Shown here: one piece after another, positions 8,369 through 16,012 of the stretch
Layout: each line of letters opens with the position of its first letter
How positions within the stretch are numbered: position 1 is the stretch's first letter
Source: Hydrogenophaga borbori
GTDB taxonomy: Bacteria > Pseudomonadota > Gammaproteobacteria > Burkholderiales > Burkholderiaceae_C
Reading direction: 5' to 3'
Length of the DNA stretch: 64,000 nucleotides
NCBI RefSeq assembly: GCF_003417535.1
Contig: NZ_QVLS01000017.1
Coordinates: 1-64,000 of the forward strand
Position numbers and translations under genes: made by a program
The notes under the pieces: generated by a model
Told to the model about the DNA's origin: nothing
Database searches by the model: none
What the model saw: only the letters and a program-made list of their open reading frames with translations

Positions 8369-11300
8369 TTACAGGTCCAGCACCACCTCCCCGTCCGCCT
8401 GCGCGGCGCGGGAGCAGCACAACACCATCCGGGACTTGCGCTGTTCCTTGCTGAGCACGAAGTCGCGGTGATCGACGTCGCCTTCGAGGTAGGAAACCGC
8501 GCACACGCCGCACAGCCCGTCGCTGCACTTGACGTCCACCTGCAGGCCGCCAGCGGCCAGGGCCTGCACCGCCGACTGGTCGGCGGCCACGGCGATGCAT
8601 TGGCCCGAGCGGGCCAGCTTGAGCCGAAAGGGCAGGCGCTCGCGCGCCTCGGTCTCGGGCACGGAGAAGTACTCGCGGTGCAGGGCCTCCTCCGGCCAGC
8701 CGAAGCCCGTGGCGGTGTCGAACACCGCGTCCATGAAGGCCGCGGGACCGCAGGTGTACACGTGGTGGCCGTCGCGGTAGTCGCGCAGCACGTCGGCGAT
8801 GTCGAGCCGGCGCTCGTCGCTGAAGTGGAAGTGCACCCTGTCGGCCCAGGGCATGGCCTGCAGCTCGGGGATGAAGGCGGCCTGGGCGCGCGTGCGCGAC
8901 TTGTAGTACAGATCAAAGTCCGCGCCCGCGGCGTGCAGCTCGTGGGCCATGGCGATCAGCGGGGTGACGCCGATGCCACCGGCCAGCAGCACGTGCCGCT
9001 TCGCCGTGGCGATCACGGGGAAGTGGTTGCGCGGCTGGGAGATCACCACCTGCGCGTCCTGGCGCAGCATCTGGTGGATCTTCAGCGAGCCGCCGCGGCC
9101 CTGGTCCTCGCGCAGGATGCCGAGCAGGTAGCGGCCGCGGTCGGCCGGGTCACCGGCCAGGCTGAACTGGCGGATGAACTCGGGCGTGATGGTGATGTCG
9201 ATGTGCGCGCCCGCCTGCCAGGCCGGCAGCGGCTGGCCGTCGCTGGCCACGATCTCGAACAGGTCGATCTTGCCGTCGGCCGAGCTGGTCCAGCGGCGGC
9301 CGATGCGGGCCACCCGCACCGGCGGCTCGTCCGTCAGGCGGCGCAGGGGCGGCACCAGGTTCTCCGTCTGGCCCTCGCGGATGCGCGCCTGGTACTGCGC
9401 CGGGCTCAGCAGGTTCCGGTAGGCCTCGATGCCGGCCTCGCGGTCCACCGGGCTGGGCATGGGCAGCGGCAGCGGCGCCAGCGGCGCGGGGTAGGCCGCG
9501 AGCGTCTGGTCCTCGTGCTTGATCTTGATGTGCTTGTTGAGGCCGCGCGTGTTCACCTCCTTGGCCGCCACCACCTTGCCGGTGCCGTCGTTGGTGATGT
9601 CCCACCACCACTTCTTGCGCGGGTTGATGACGCCGCGGTTGAGCGCGTCGTCCAGGCGCGCGAGCCACTGCGCGGCCACGGGCAGGTTCATCGCGGCCCA
9701 GCGGAAGGGCTTCTCCTGCACCAGGCCCGGCAGGTTCCAGGGGCAGGCCTTCATGCAGCGCCCGCACATGGAGCCGCCGAGGTTGGTCATGCGGTAGCGC
9801 GTGCATTTCTCGACGTCGGCCTTCCAGATCTCGTAGCCGTTGAACATCACTTTGGGGCCGGCAGAGATCGCGCCCGATGGGCATTCGCGCGCGCACTTGT
9901 TGCACGACTCGCAGAAGTTCTGCAGGCCGAAGTCGATGGGCTTGTCGGGCTGGATCGGGAAGTCCGTGGTCATCACCCCGGTCTTGCTGCGCGGGCCCAG
10001 GAAGGGGTTGAGGATGGTCTCGCCGATGCGGCTGACCTCGCCCAGCCCCGCGAGCAGCACCAGCGGCGTCTGGATGACGTCGCTGTCGGCGGCGGAGTGG
10101 GCGGTGGCGCTGAAGCCCAGGCCGCGCAGGTGGTCGCCCAGCACACCGCAGACCAGGCCGGCGCGCATGTAGGTGCGCATCGACTGGGCGCTGGAGATCC
10201 AGTCGTCGCCCGAGGTGCCCTCCATGGTGTCGAAGCCCTGGTCGATCATCACCGTGGCCGCGAAGGGGTGGGCCACCGGCATCTCCGTGCCGTCCTGCCG
10301 ATGCGAATACCAGACCCAGGCCGGCGCGCGCGACAGACCGGCGATGTCGGCGCCCAGGTAGTGCAACGTGGCCTTCACCAGGTCGGCGTTGCGGGCCGGG
10401 TCGGCGTAGCTGGCCTTGTGCGCCGCGGGCTCGCCCCGCTGCAGCACGGAATAGACGTTCAGGGCCAGGCGCAGCGCGGCGGCCAGCGGGGCCTTGGCCA
10501 CCGAGTAGCCGTCCTTGGAGGCCTCCTGCGGCGCCTTGCCCAGGTCGCCGAAGGCCGCGCGCAGGAAGAACTCGCTGCTCTTGGGCACGCGCGGGATGCG
10601 GTCCTCGTCGATGAAGGTCGTGGTCTCGTCGACCCGCTTGAGCGTTTCCACCGGGTGCAGGCTGTCGCGGTAGTGGCGCTTGGCGAAGTCCACCGCATTG
10701 GAGGCGTTCTTCTGGCTGGACGCGCCCAGCCACCAGCTCGGCCCGCGCGCGCGCCAGCGCTCGTTCAGGGTGGCCGGTGCCAGGGCTTCGTCGGGCTTGA
10801 GCGCGAGCGTGGTGGTGACCACGGCCAGGCCGAAGCGCGTGCCCACGAAGGGGTTGGTGAGCGCGCCGTCCTCCAGCCGCGCCAGTCCGGCGGAGACGGC
10901 CAGGCGGTTGAGGTGCACGTCGGTGGTGGTGGCCGTGTGGCTGCGCGCCTCGTGGCCCAGGATGCGCAGGTAGTTGGCCAGCACGGCCGCGGTCTCGGCG
11001 GCGCGCAGCGCGGCGCGCCAGTCCTGCATGCCGACGATCCACTCCGCGCCCGGTTCGTCCGCGGAGGGGTCGCGCGGGTGGGCCACCATCAGCACCAGGG
11101 CGTGGGTGTGGTGCTCGACGCCGCGCGCGCACAGGTCCATGGAGCGCTTCATCTGGCGCAGCACCGCGTTCGGGTTGAAGCGCAGGCGCAGCTTGGTCTC
11201 CGACTGCTCGTAGGTGGCGGTGCGAAAGGCCGGGTGCTCCACGCGCTCGGCCAGCCGGTGGTCCGGCCCCAGCGCGCAGACGCCGGCGATGGAGGTGTCG

Positions 11301-11584
11301 AGGAAGTAGGCCGCCGACTTCAGGTGCTCGCTGCGCAGGCCCGGGCTGCCCGGGATCTCGGCGAGGTGGGGGTTGTGGTCGCCTTCGCGCACCTGGTCGA
11401 GCGCGCACATGAAGCGGCTGATGGAGCGCGCCAGCGTGGGCGCGGCGCCTTCGTCCGCGGGCGGACGCAGCACGCCGGTGTCGACGATGCGGGACAGGTC
11501 CGGCTCGCCGGACAGGCGGCGCAGGCGCTCACTGGGGAAGGCGCCCAGGTGCACCGGGCGGTCGTGGTGGGTAAAAAGGCGCAT
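8369..11584 (-). CDS. Self-sufficient catabolic reductive dehalogenase fused to FMN/2Fe-2S reductase
   Basis: 1071 aa. Residues about 1-540 form the cobalamin-dependent RdhA catalytic region. They are followed by two 4Fe-4S binding sets: C558, C561, C564, C568 (CESCNKCARECP) and C594, C607, C610, C614 (MCGRCMKACPWN). From about residue 760 comes a phthalate-dioxygenase-reductase-like module: RQFSLAGDP (Arg805, FMN), GGIGVTPLIAMAHEL (NAD(P)H) and a C-terminal plant-type 2Fe-2S site (C1020, C1025, C1028, C1056 or C1057). There is no Tat signal and no rdhB-like anchor gene, so it should be a cytoplasmic, NAD(P)H-driven catabolic enzyme rather than a respiratory one. The architecture matches what I recall of BhbA from Comamonas, which removes bromine from halogenated 4-hydroxybenzoate; pobA and ligAB next door fit that chemistry. 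The exact substrate is inferred. Confidence 0.9.
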   Translation of the reverse strand: MRLFTHHDRPVHLGAFPSERLRRLSGEPDLSRIVDTGVLRPPADEGAAPTLARSISRFMCALDQVREGDHNPHLAEIPGSPGLRSEHLKSAAYFLDTSIAGVCALGPDHRLAERVEHPAFRTATYEQSETKLRLRFNPNAVLRQMKRSMDLCARGVEHHTHALVLMVAHPRDPSADEPGAEWIVGMQDWRAALRAAETAAVLANYLRILGHEARSHTATTTDVHLNRLAVSAGLARLEDGALTNPFVGTRFGLAVVTTTLALKPDEALAPATLNERWRARGPSWWLGASSQKNASNAVDFAKRHYRDSLHPVETLKRVDETTTFIDEDRIPRVPKSSEFFLRAAFGDLGKAPQEASKDGYSVAKAPLAAALRLALNVYSVLQRGEPAAHKASYADPARNADLVKATLHYLGADIAGLSRAPAWVWYSHRQDGTEMPVAHPFAATVMIDQGFDTMEGTSGDDWISSAQSMRTYMRAGLVCGVLGDHLRGLGFSATAHSAADSDVIQTPLVLLAGLGEVSRIGETILNPFLGPRSKTGVMTTDFPIQPDKPIDFGLQNFCESCNKCARECPSGAISAGPKVMFNGYEIWKADVEKCTRYRMTNLGGSMCGRCMKACPWNLPGLVQEKPFRWAAMNLPVAAQWLARLDDALNRGVINPRKKWWWDITNDGTGKVVAAKEVNTRGLNKHIKIKHEDQTLAAYPAPLAPLPLPMPSPVDREAGIEAYRNLLSPAQYQARIREGQTENLVPPLRRLTDEPPVRVARIGRRWTSSADGKIDLFEIVASDGQPLPAWQAGAHIDITITPEFIRQFSLAGDPADRGRYLLGILREDQGRGGSLKIHQMLRQDAQVVISQPRNHFPVIATAKRHVLLAGGIGVTPLIAMAHELHAAGADFDLYYKSRTRAQAAFIPELQAMPWADRVHFHFSDERRLDIADVLRDYRDGHHVYTCGPAAFMDAVFDTATGFGWPEEALHREYFSVPETEARERLPFRLKLARSGQCIAVAADQSAVQALAAGGLQVDVKCSDGLCGVCAVSYLEGDVDHRDFVLSKEQRKSRMVLCCSRAAQADGEVVLDL

Positions 11585-11636
11585 GGCGGGTCCTCGGCCG
11601 CGCCCGGGCGCGGCCGTTCTGGGGAGACGGAAGGGC

Positions 11637-12656
11637 TTACTCTTTGATGCCGCGTTCGCGGACGATCGCGCCGTAGCGCGCGCTGTCGCGGCGGATCAGG
11701 GCGCCGAACTCGGCCGCGCTCATGGGCGTGGCCTCGGCGCCGATGGCGGTGAACTGCTGCGCCACCTGGGGCTGGGCCAGCAGCTTGTTGATCTCGGCGT
11801 TCAGCCGGTTGACGATGGCCGGCGGGGTGCCGGCCGCCGCGTAGATGCCGTGCGTGGTGCCGGCGTCGAAGTCGGCCAGGCCCAGCTCCTGGATGGTGGG
11901 CGTGTCGGGAAACAGGGGCGAGCGCTTGGTGCTGCCCACAGCCAGCAGGCGCAGCCGGCCGGCGCGCACATGCTCCAGGGCGATGCCGGGGTCGAACAGG
12001 AACTGCGTGGTGCCGCCAAGCAGGTCCTGCAGGGCCGGCGAGGCGCCGCGGTAGGGCACGTGCACCACGTTGATGCCGCTCTGCGCGCGCAGCATCTCGG
12101 TGGCCACATGCGGTGCGCTGCCGGTGCCGGGCGAGCCGTAGGTCAGCTTGCCCGGGTTCGCCTTGGCGAACGCCATGAACTCGCTGAAGTTGCGAAAGCC
12201 CTGGCGCGCGTCGGACACCAGGAACAGCTCGATGCGCGCGGCGGCGGCCACCGGCACCAGCTCCTTGTCGGGGTTGATGGGCACGCGCGGCAGCGTGTGC
12301 ACCGAGATCGACATGGAGCTGCCCGAGGTCACCAGGAAGGTGTAGCCGTCGTTGGGCGCGCGCGCCACGGCCTCGGCCGCGATCATGCCGGTGACCCCGG
12401 CCCGGTTCTCCACCACCACGGGCTGGCGCAGGGCCTGCGTGAGGCCGGGCGACAGCGCGCGGGCCACCACGTCGGGCGAGCTGCCGGGCGGAAAGCCGAC
12501 GATGAAGCGGATGGGCTTGGCCGGCCAGTCGCCCTGCGCCAGGGCCGAGGCCATCGCGGCGCAGCCCAGCAGGGCGGCCGCGGCGAGCTGACGGCCCAGG
12601 CGGCGCAGGAGCCCGTGTCGGGCGCGCGGCGCGGTGGGGGGATTCGTTGGCAGCAT
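11637..12656 (-). CDS. Tripartite tricarboxylate transporter (Bug-type) periplasmic receptor, copy 2
   Basis: 339 aa, with a positively charged N-terminus and a hydrophobic signal ending ASALAQ. It carries the same blocks as copy 1: IRFIVGFPPGSSPDVVARAL, TSGSSMSISVHTLPRVPINP, YGSPGTGSAPHVATEML, VHVPYRGASPALQDLLGG and SARYGAIVRERGIKE at the end. It lies between ligB and the dehalogenase on the same strand, 52 bases before the dehalogenase start. Close similarity to copy 1 suggests duplication inside the operon, perhaps giving receptors for two related substrates (for example halogenated and unhalogenated acids); this is inference. Confidence 0.9.
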   Translation of the reverse strand: MLPTNPPTAPRARHGLLRRLGRQLAAAALLGCAAMASALAQGDWPAKPIRFIVGFPPGSSPDVVARALSPGLTQALRQPVVVENRAGVTGMIAAEAVARAPNDGYTFLVTSGSSMSISVHTLPRVPINPDKELVPVAAAARIELFLVSDARQGFRNFSEFMAFAKANPGKLTYGSPGTGSAPHVATEMLRAQSGINVVHVPYRGASPALQDLLGGTTQFLFDPGIALEHVRAGRLRLLAVGSTKRSPLFPDTPTIQELGLADFDAGTTHGIYAAAGTPPAIVNRLNAEINKLLAQPQVAQQFTAIGAEATPMSAAEFGALIRRDSARYGAIVRERGIKE

Positions 12657-12702
12657 GTCTTGTCTCCTTGTTTGTTCGTGGGGTCCGCGGGAGGGCGGGC
12701 GT

Positions 12703-13566
12703 CTAGGTGGCGGGCGCTGGCGCGCGCTGCGCGTCCTCCAGCACCAGCAGGCCGTAGGCCGTGTTCGAGGCGGGCACGTGGTAGAAGCGGTGCACCACCT
12801 CGACCTGCGGGCGCAGGGCGCCGCGCATCACCAGCCACATCACGCACTCCAGGCCCTCCGAGCCCGCTTCGCGCAGCAGTTCCAGGTGGTCGTGGGCCGC
12901 GGCCTGGTCGGGCGCGTCGACGAATTCGTCGAGCCAGCGGTTGTCGAACTCGGCGTTGATGAGGCCCGCGCGCTCGCCCTGCAGCTGGTGCGACAGGCCG
13001 CCGGTGCCGATGACCGCCACGCGCAGGTTTCCAGGGAAGGACTCGACCGCGCGGCGGATGGCCTGGCCCAGCTTGAGGCAGCGCCGACCGGTGGGCGGTG
13101 GGTACTGGATGACGTTCACGCACAGCGGGATGACGCGGCAGGGCCAGGCCTCGGGCTGGCCGAACAGCACCGACAGCGGCACCGTCAGGCCGTGGTCCAC
13201 CGTCATGTTCGAGGCGATGGTGATGTCGAACTCGTCCAGGATCAGCGACTCGGCCAGGTGCCAGGACAGCTCGGGCGCGCCCTCCACGCGCGGCACCGGC
13301 CGCGGGCCGTAGCCCTCGTCGTGCGGCTCGTAGTGCGGGGCCACGCCCAGCGCGAAGGTGGGCGTGAGCTCCAGCGAGAAGCAGGAGGCGTGGTCGTTGT
13401 AGACCACGATGCAGACGTCGGGCCTGGCGCGCGCGATCCAGTCCCTGGCCGCCTGCATGCCGTCAAAGACGGGCTTCCAGTAGGCGTCCTGCGTCCTGCC
13501 GTGGTCGACCGCGGCGCCGATCGCGGGCACGTGCGAGGTGCCCACGCCACCGATGAGCTCAGCCAT
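12703..13566 (-). CDS. ligB: Protocatechuate 4,5-dioxygenase beta (catalytic) subunit
   Basis: 287 aa; extradiol class III dioxygenase (LigB superfamily). Iron-ligand regions are visible: GTSHVPAIG (His12-like), VYNDHASCF (His61-like) and the glutamate in GSEGLECVMWL. The catalytic base lies in GTGGLSHQLQGERAG. The stretch DEGYGPRPVP...LSWHLAESLILDEFD follows the Sphingobium LigB sequence as I recall it. With LigA it opens protocatechuate between C4 and C5 to 4-carboxy-2-hydroxymuconate semialdehyde using Fe(II) and O2. It overlaps ligA by 8 bases. Genes for the later steps (ligC, ligI, ligJ, ligK) are not in the window. Confidence 0.93.
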   Translation of the reverse strand: MAELIGGVGTSHVPAIGAAVDHGRTQDAYWKPVFDGMQAARDWIARARPDVCIVVYNDHASCFSLELTPTFALGVAPHYEPHDEGYGPRPVPRVEGAPELSWHLAESLILDEFDITIASNMTVDHGLTVPLSVLFGQPEAWPCRVIPLCVNVIQYPPPTGRRCLKLGQAIRRAVESFPGNLRVAVIGTGGLSHQLQGERAGLINAEFDNRWLDEFVDAPDQAAAHDHLELLREAGSEGLECVMWLVMRGALRPQVEVVHRFYHVPASNTAYGLLVLEDAQRAPAPAT

Positions 13567-13972
13567 GGCCCACCTCCGCGTTCTGGCGCAGGCTGCGCAT
13601 GCCCTCGGCCGGGCGGCCGCCGGAGACCATCATGCGGCGGAAGTCCTCCACCGTCATGCCGGTGCCCGACATCGCGGCACCCACGTGCTGCATGCTCAGG
13701 CCGTCGAAGATGGCGAGCTTGAAGGTGTAGTAGATGTTGCCGCCCAGGCGCAGCAGGCCGAGCCAGTCGCGCATCAGCACGGCCTCGCGCTGGGCCTCGC
13801 TCATGGGGAAGCGCGCCAGGTAGTCGTTGGGGTGGGCGCGGAACTGGTCGCGGTGGGCCGCCACGTCCAGCGACTTGCAAAACATATTGAGCCAGTAGCC
13901 CTTGCGCTGGTGGGCGCCGTCGAACACGTAGGTGCCGGGAATGTCGTGGTAATCGCGCGTGGCGGGGGTCAT
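13559..13972 (-). CDS. ligA: Protocatechuate 4,5-dioxygenase alpha subunit
   Basis: 137 aa from the ATG at 13970-13972. It matches the all-helical LigA subunit: IPGTYVFDGAHQRKGYWLN at residues 12-30, then FRAHPNDYLARFPMSEAQ, LGGNIYYTFKLAIFDGLS and a terminal MVSGGRPAEGMRSL. LigA caps the active site of LigB in the A2B2 enzyme. Its ATG overlaps the pobA stop by one base (TGATG) and its stop overlaps the ligB start by 8 bases, so pobA, ligA and ligB are translationally coupled. Confidence 0.93.
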   Translation of the reverse strand: MTPATRDYHDIPGTYVFDGAHQRKGYWLNMFCKSLDVAAHRDQFRAHPNDYLARFPMSEAQREAVLMRDWLGLLRLGGNIYYTFKLAIFDGLSMQHVGAAMSGTGMTVEDFRRMMVSGGRPAEGMRSLRQNAEVGHG

Positions 13973-15150
13973 CAGGTCTGCTCCAGGGGAAGGCCGGCGT
14001 ACTGTTCGGCGAGCGCCACTTGCGCGCTGTGCGAGGACTTCAGGAATTCGAGCTCGTACTCCTGGGTGCGCTGGTCGAAGGCGGTGGTGCTCGGGAAGCG
14101 GTGCAGCAGGTTGGTGAGGTACCAGGAGGTGCGCACCGAGTGCCAGACGCGCCGCAGGGCGGTGTCGCTGTAGCGCTCCAGCAGGTCCGAGCGGCCCGTC
14201 TCGTAGCGGCTGGCCAGGGCCCGACTGAGGTAGTGCACGTCGGAGAAGGCCAGGTTCAGGCCCTTGGCGCCGGTGGGCGGCACGATGTGCGCGGCGTCGC
14301 CGGCCAGGAACAGGCGACCGTGGCTCATGGGCTCGGCCACGTAGCTGCGCAGCGGCGCGATGGACTTCTCGATCGAGGGGCCTTCCACGATCGCGGCGGC
14401 CAGGTCGGCGGGGTAACGCGCCTTGAGCTCTTCCCAGAAGCGCTCGTCGGACCAGTCCTCGATCCGGGTGTCCAGCGGCACCTGGATGTAGTAGCGGCTC
14501 ATGGTCGGGCTGCGCATGGACGCCAGCGCGAAGCCGCGCGGGTGGTTGGCGTAGACGATGTCGGGCAGCGGCGGGCGCGGCGTGAGGATGCCCAGCCAGC
14601 CGAAGGGATAGACCTTCTCGAACTCCTTGAGCACGGTGGCCGGAATGGCCTTGCGCGACACGCCATGGAAGCCGTCGCAGCCGGCGATGTAGTCGCACTC
14701 GATGGTGGTGGTCTGGCCGTCGGCTTCGAAGCTCACGCGTGGCCGGTCGGTGTCGATGCCGTGCAGGGCCACGTTGGCCGCGCCGAAGACGAGGCGGGCC
14801 TGGCGGCGGTCGGCGGCCGCAAACAGGTCTTCCTGGATGCTGGTCTGGCCATAGGCCACGAAGCGTTTGCCGACGTGCTGGCGCACGTCGATGAAAAAGC
14901 TGCTGCGGCCGGCCCAGACGATCTTCATGCCGTCGTGCGCGTGGCCCTCGCGCTCCATGCGATCGGCCAGGCCGTACTGGCGCAGCATGTCCACGGTGGT
15001 CTGTTCCAGCACGCCGGCGCGGATGCGCGACTGCACGTACTGGCGGGTCTGGCGTTCCACGACGATGCTGTCGATGCCGTGGTGGTGAAGGATCTCGGAA
15101 AGCAGCATGCCCGCCGGGCCTGCCCCGACGATGGCGACTTGGGTTTTCAT
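13972..15150 (-). CDS. pobA: 4-hydroxybenzoate 3-monooxygenase
   Basis: 392 aa, the usual PobA length. FAD-binding GAGPAGMLLSEIL is at residues 10-22, followed by the RIRAGVLEQ segment, the GCDGFHGVSR (DG) motif, and GRLFLAGDAAHIVPPTGAKG for the FAD ribityl contact. It converts 4-hydroxybenzoate to protocatechuate with NAD(P)H and O2. It is the first gene of the minus-strand operon, and the operon promoter should lie in 15151-15294, where a strong inverted repeat is found. Its product is the substrate of LigAB immediately downstream. Confidence 0.95.
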   Translation of the reverse strand: MKTQVAIVGAGPAGMLLSEILHHHGIDSIVVERQTRQYVQSRIRAGVLEQTTVDMLRQYGLADRMEREGHAHDGMKIVWAGRSSFFIDVRQHVGKRFVAYGQTSIQEDLFAAADRRQARLVFGAANVALHGIDTDRPRVSFEADGQTTTIECDYIAGCDGFHGVSRKAIPATVLKEFEKVYPFGWLGILTPRPPLPDIVYANHPRGFALASMRSPTMSRYYIQVPLDTRIEDWSDERFWEELKARYPADLAAAIVEGPSIEKSIAPLRSYVAEPMSHGRLFLAGDAAHIVPPTGAKGLNLAFSDVHYLSRALASRYETGRSDLLERYSDTALRRVWHSVRTSWYLTNLLHRFPSTTAFDQRTQEYELEFLKSSHSAQVALAEQYAGLPLEQT

Positions 15151-15216
15151 GAACGGTGGTGGGTGCCCTGTTGAAGTCGGCGGATGGTAGGAAGGCCCCC
15201 ATGCCCCAACAAGGCA

Positions 15217-15244
15217 GCGCCAAGCGATAGCAATCGCTTGGCGC
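15217..15244. promoter_or_regulatory. Perfect 12-base inverted repeat upstream of pobA
   Basis: The arms GCGCCAAGCGAT and ATCGCTTGGCGC are separated by 4 bases. The repeat lies 67 bases before the pobA ATG and 51 bases after the tetR stop codon. It could be an operator for the catabolic operon or the terminator of tetR. No T-run follows on either strand, which favours the operator reading. Confidence 0.5.
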
Positions 15245-15294
15245 GATCACCCCGGCGCCCGTGGCGGGCCGCGGGGCTCAGCGGACGGCGTCGC

Positions 15295-15894
15295 TCAGGC
15301 CGGGTCCGGCCGGCGCAGCAGGCCTTCGAGCATGCGGCGAAAGCCCGCCACGGCCTTCTTCGACGCCGCCTCGGGATCGGGCGAGCTGGCGATCCAGATC
15401 GCGGCGTGGCTGCTGGCGCCGTTGATCAGCCGGGCCATCGCCTCCGGGTCGGCGTCGATGAGCACACCGTCTTCCTTGAGCGCCGCCAGGCTGGCCGTCA
15501 GGGCCTCGATGCAGCTTTGGGCGCTGGGGCATTGCGACTGATCTCCCAGCACGGCGGGCGCGTCGCGGAAAAGGATGCGCTGGATCTCGGGCTCCAGCGC
15601 CATCTCGATGTAGGCGATCCACTCGTCCACCACGGCCTGCCAGCGGTTGGGCGCGCGCGCGGCGATGGCCTTCAGCCGCACCGACATCTCGGCGTCGATC
15701 TGGTCCACCACGGCCTGCAGCAGGCCCTTCTTGTCGCCGAAGTGGTGGTACAGCGCGCCGCGCGTGAGGCCCACGGCGGAGGTGAAATCGTCCATGGACG
15801 CCTGGGCGTAGCCCACGCTGCCGAAGGCCTGGCGCGCGGCGGCGATCAGCTTGCCGCGGGTCTCGGCAATCATGTCCTGGCGGGCTCTTCGCAT
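15295..15894 (-). CDS. TetR-family repressor
   Basis: 199 aa from the ATG at 15892-15894, chosen because GGAG sits 6 bases upstream; a TTG start 12 bases earlier is also open. The N-terminal helix-turn-helix (residues 10-55) ends in the classic SAVGLTRGALYHHFGDKKGL. The C-terminal ligand domain resembles the TetR_C family around AcrR-like repressors. It diverges from an MFS transporter gene, and the spacer holds a 23-base palindrome, so it most likely represses both itself and the efflux gene. It may instead or also control the pobA operon downstream on the same strand. Confidence 0.9.
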   Translation of the reverse strand: MRRARQDMIAETRGKLIAAARQAFGSVGYAQASMDDFTSAVGLTRGALYHHFGDKKGLLQAVVDQIDAEMSVRLKAIAARAPNRWQAVVDEWIAYIEMALEPEIQRILFRDAPAVLGDQSQCPSAQSCIEALTASLAALKEDGVLIDADPEAMARLINGASSHAAIWIASSPDPEAASKKAVAGFRRMLEGLLRRPDPA

Positions 15895-15932
15895 GGCTGG
15901 CTCCAATCAAACACATACAGAACGTACGTGAA

Positions 15933-15955
15933 TTGACGTACGCAGCGTACGTCAA
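15933..15955. promoter_or_regulatory. TetR-type operator palindrome between tetR and the MFS gene
   Basis: The 11-base arms TTGACGTACGC and GCGTACGTCAA flank a single central A and are perfectly complementary. A further overlapping half-site (AACGTACGTG) lies at 15921-15930. Position in the divergent spacer, 39 bases from the tetR ATG and 57 bases from the MFS GTG, fits control of both promoters. Confidence 0.75.
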
Positions 15956-16012
15956 TAACATGCATACGCCACGTATCTTATTGCCGTTCACCCCCGATCC
16001 AGGAGCTTTCCC

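Noticed and set aside
8183..11647. A 1154-codon open frame on the plus strand
   Set aside because: It is antisense to the reductive dehalogenase, has repetitive Arg/Gly/His/Val composition typical of the complement of a GC-rich gene, and shows no domain. The minus-strand frame has eight cluster cysteines and cofactor motifs.
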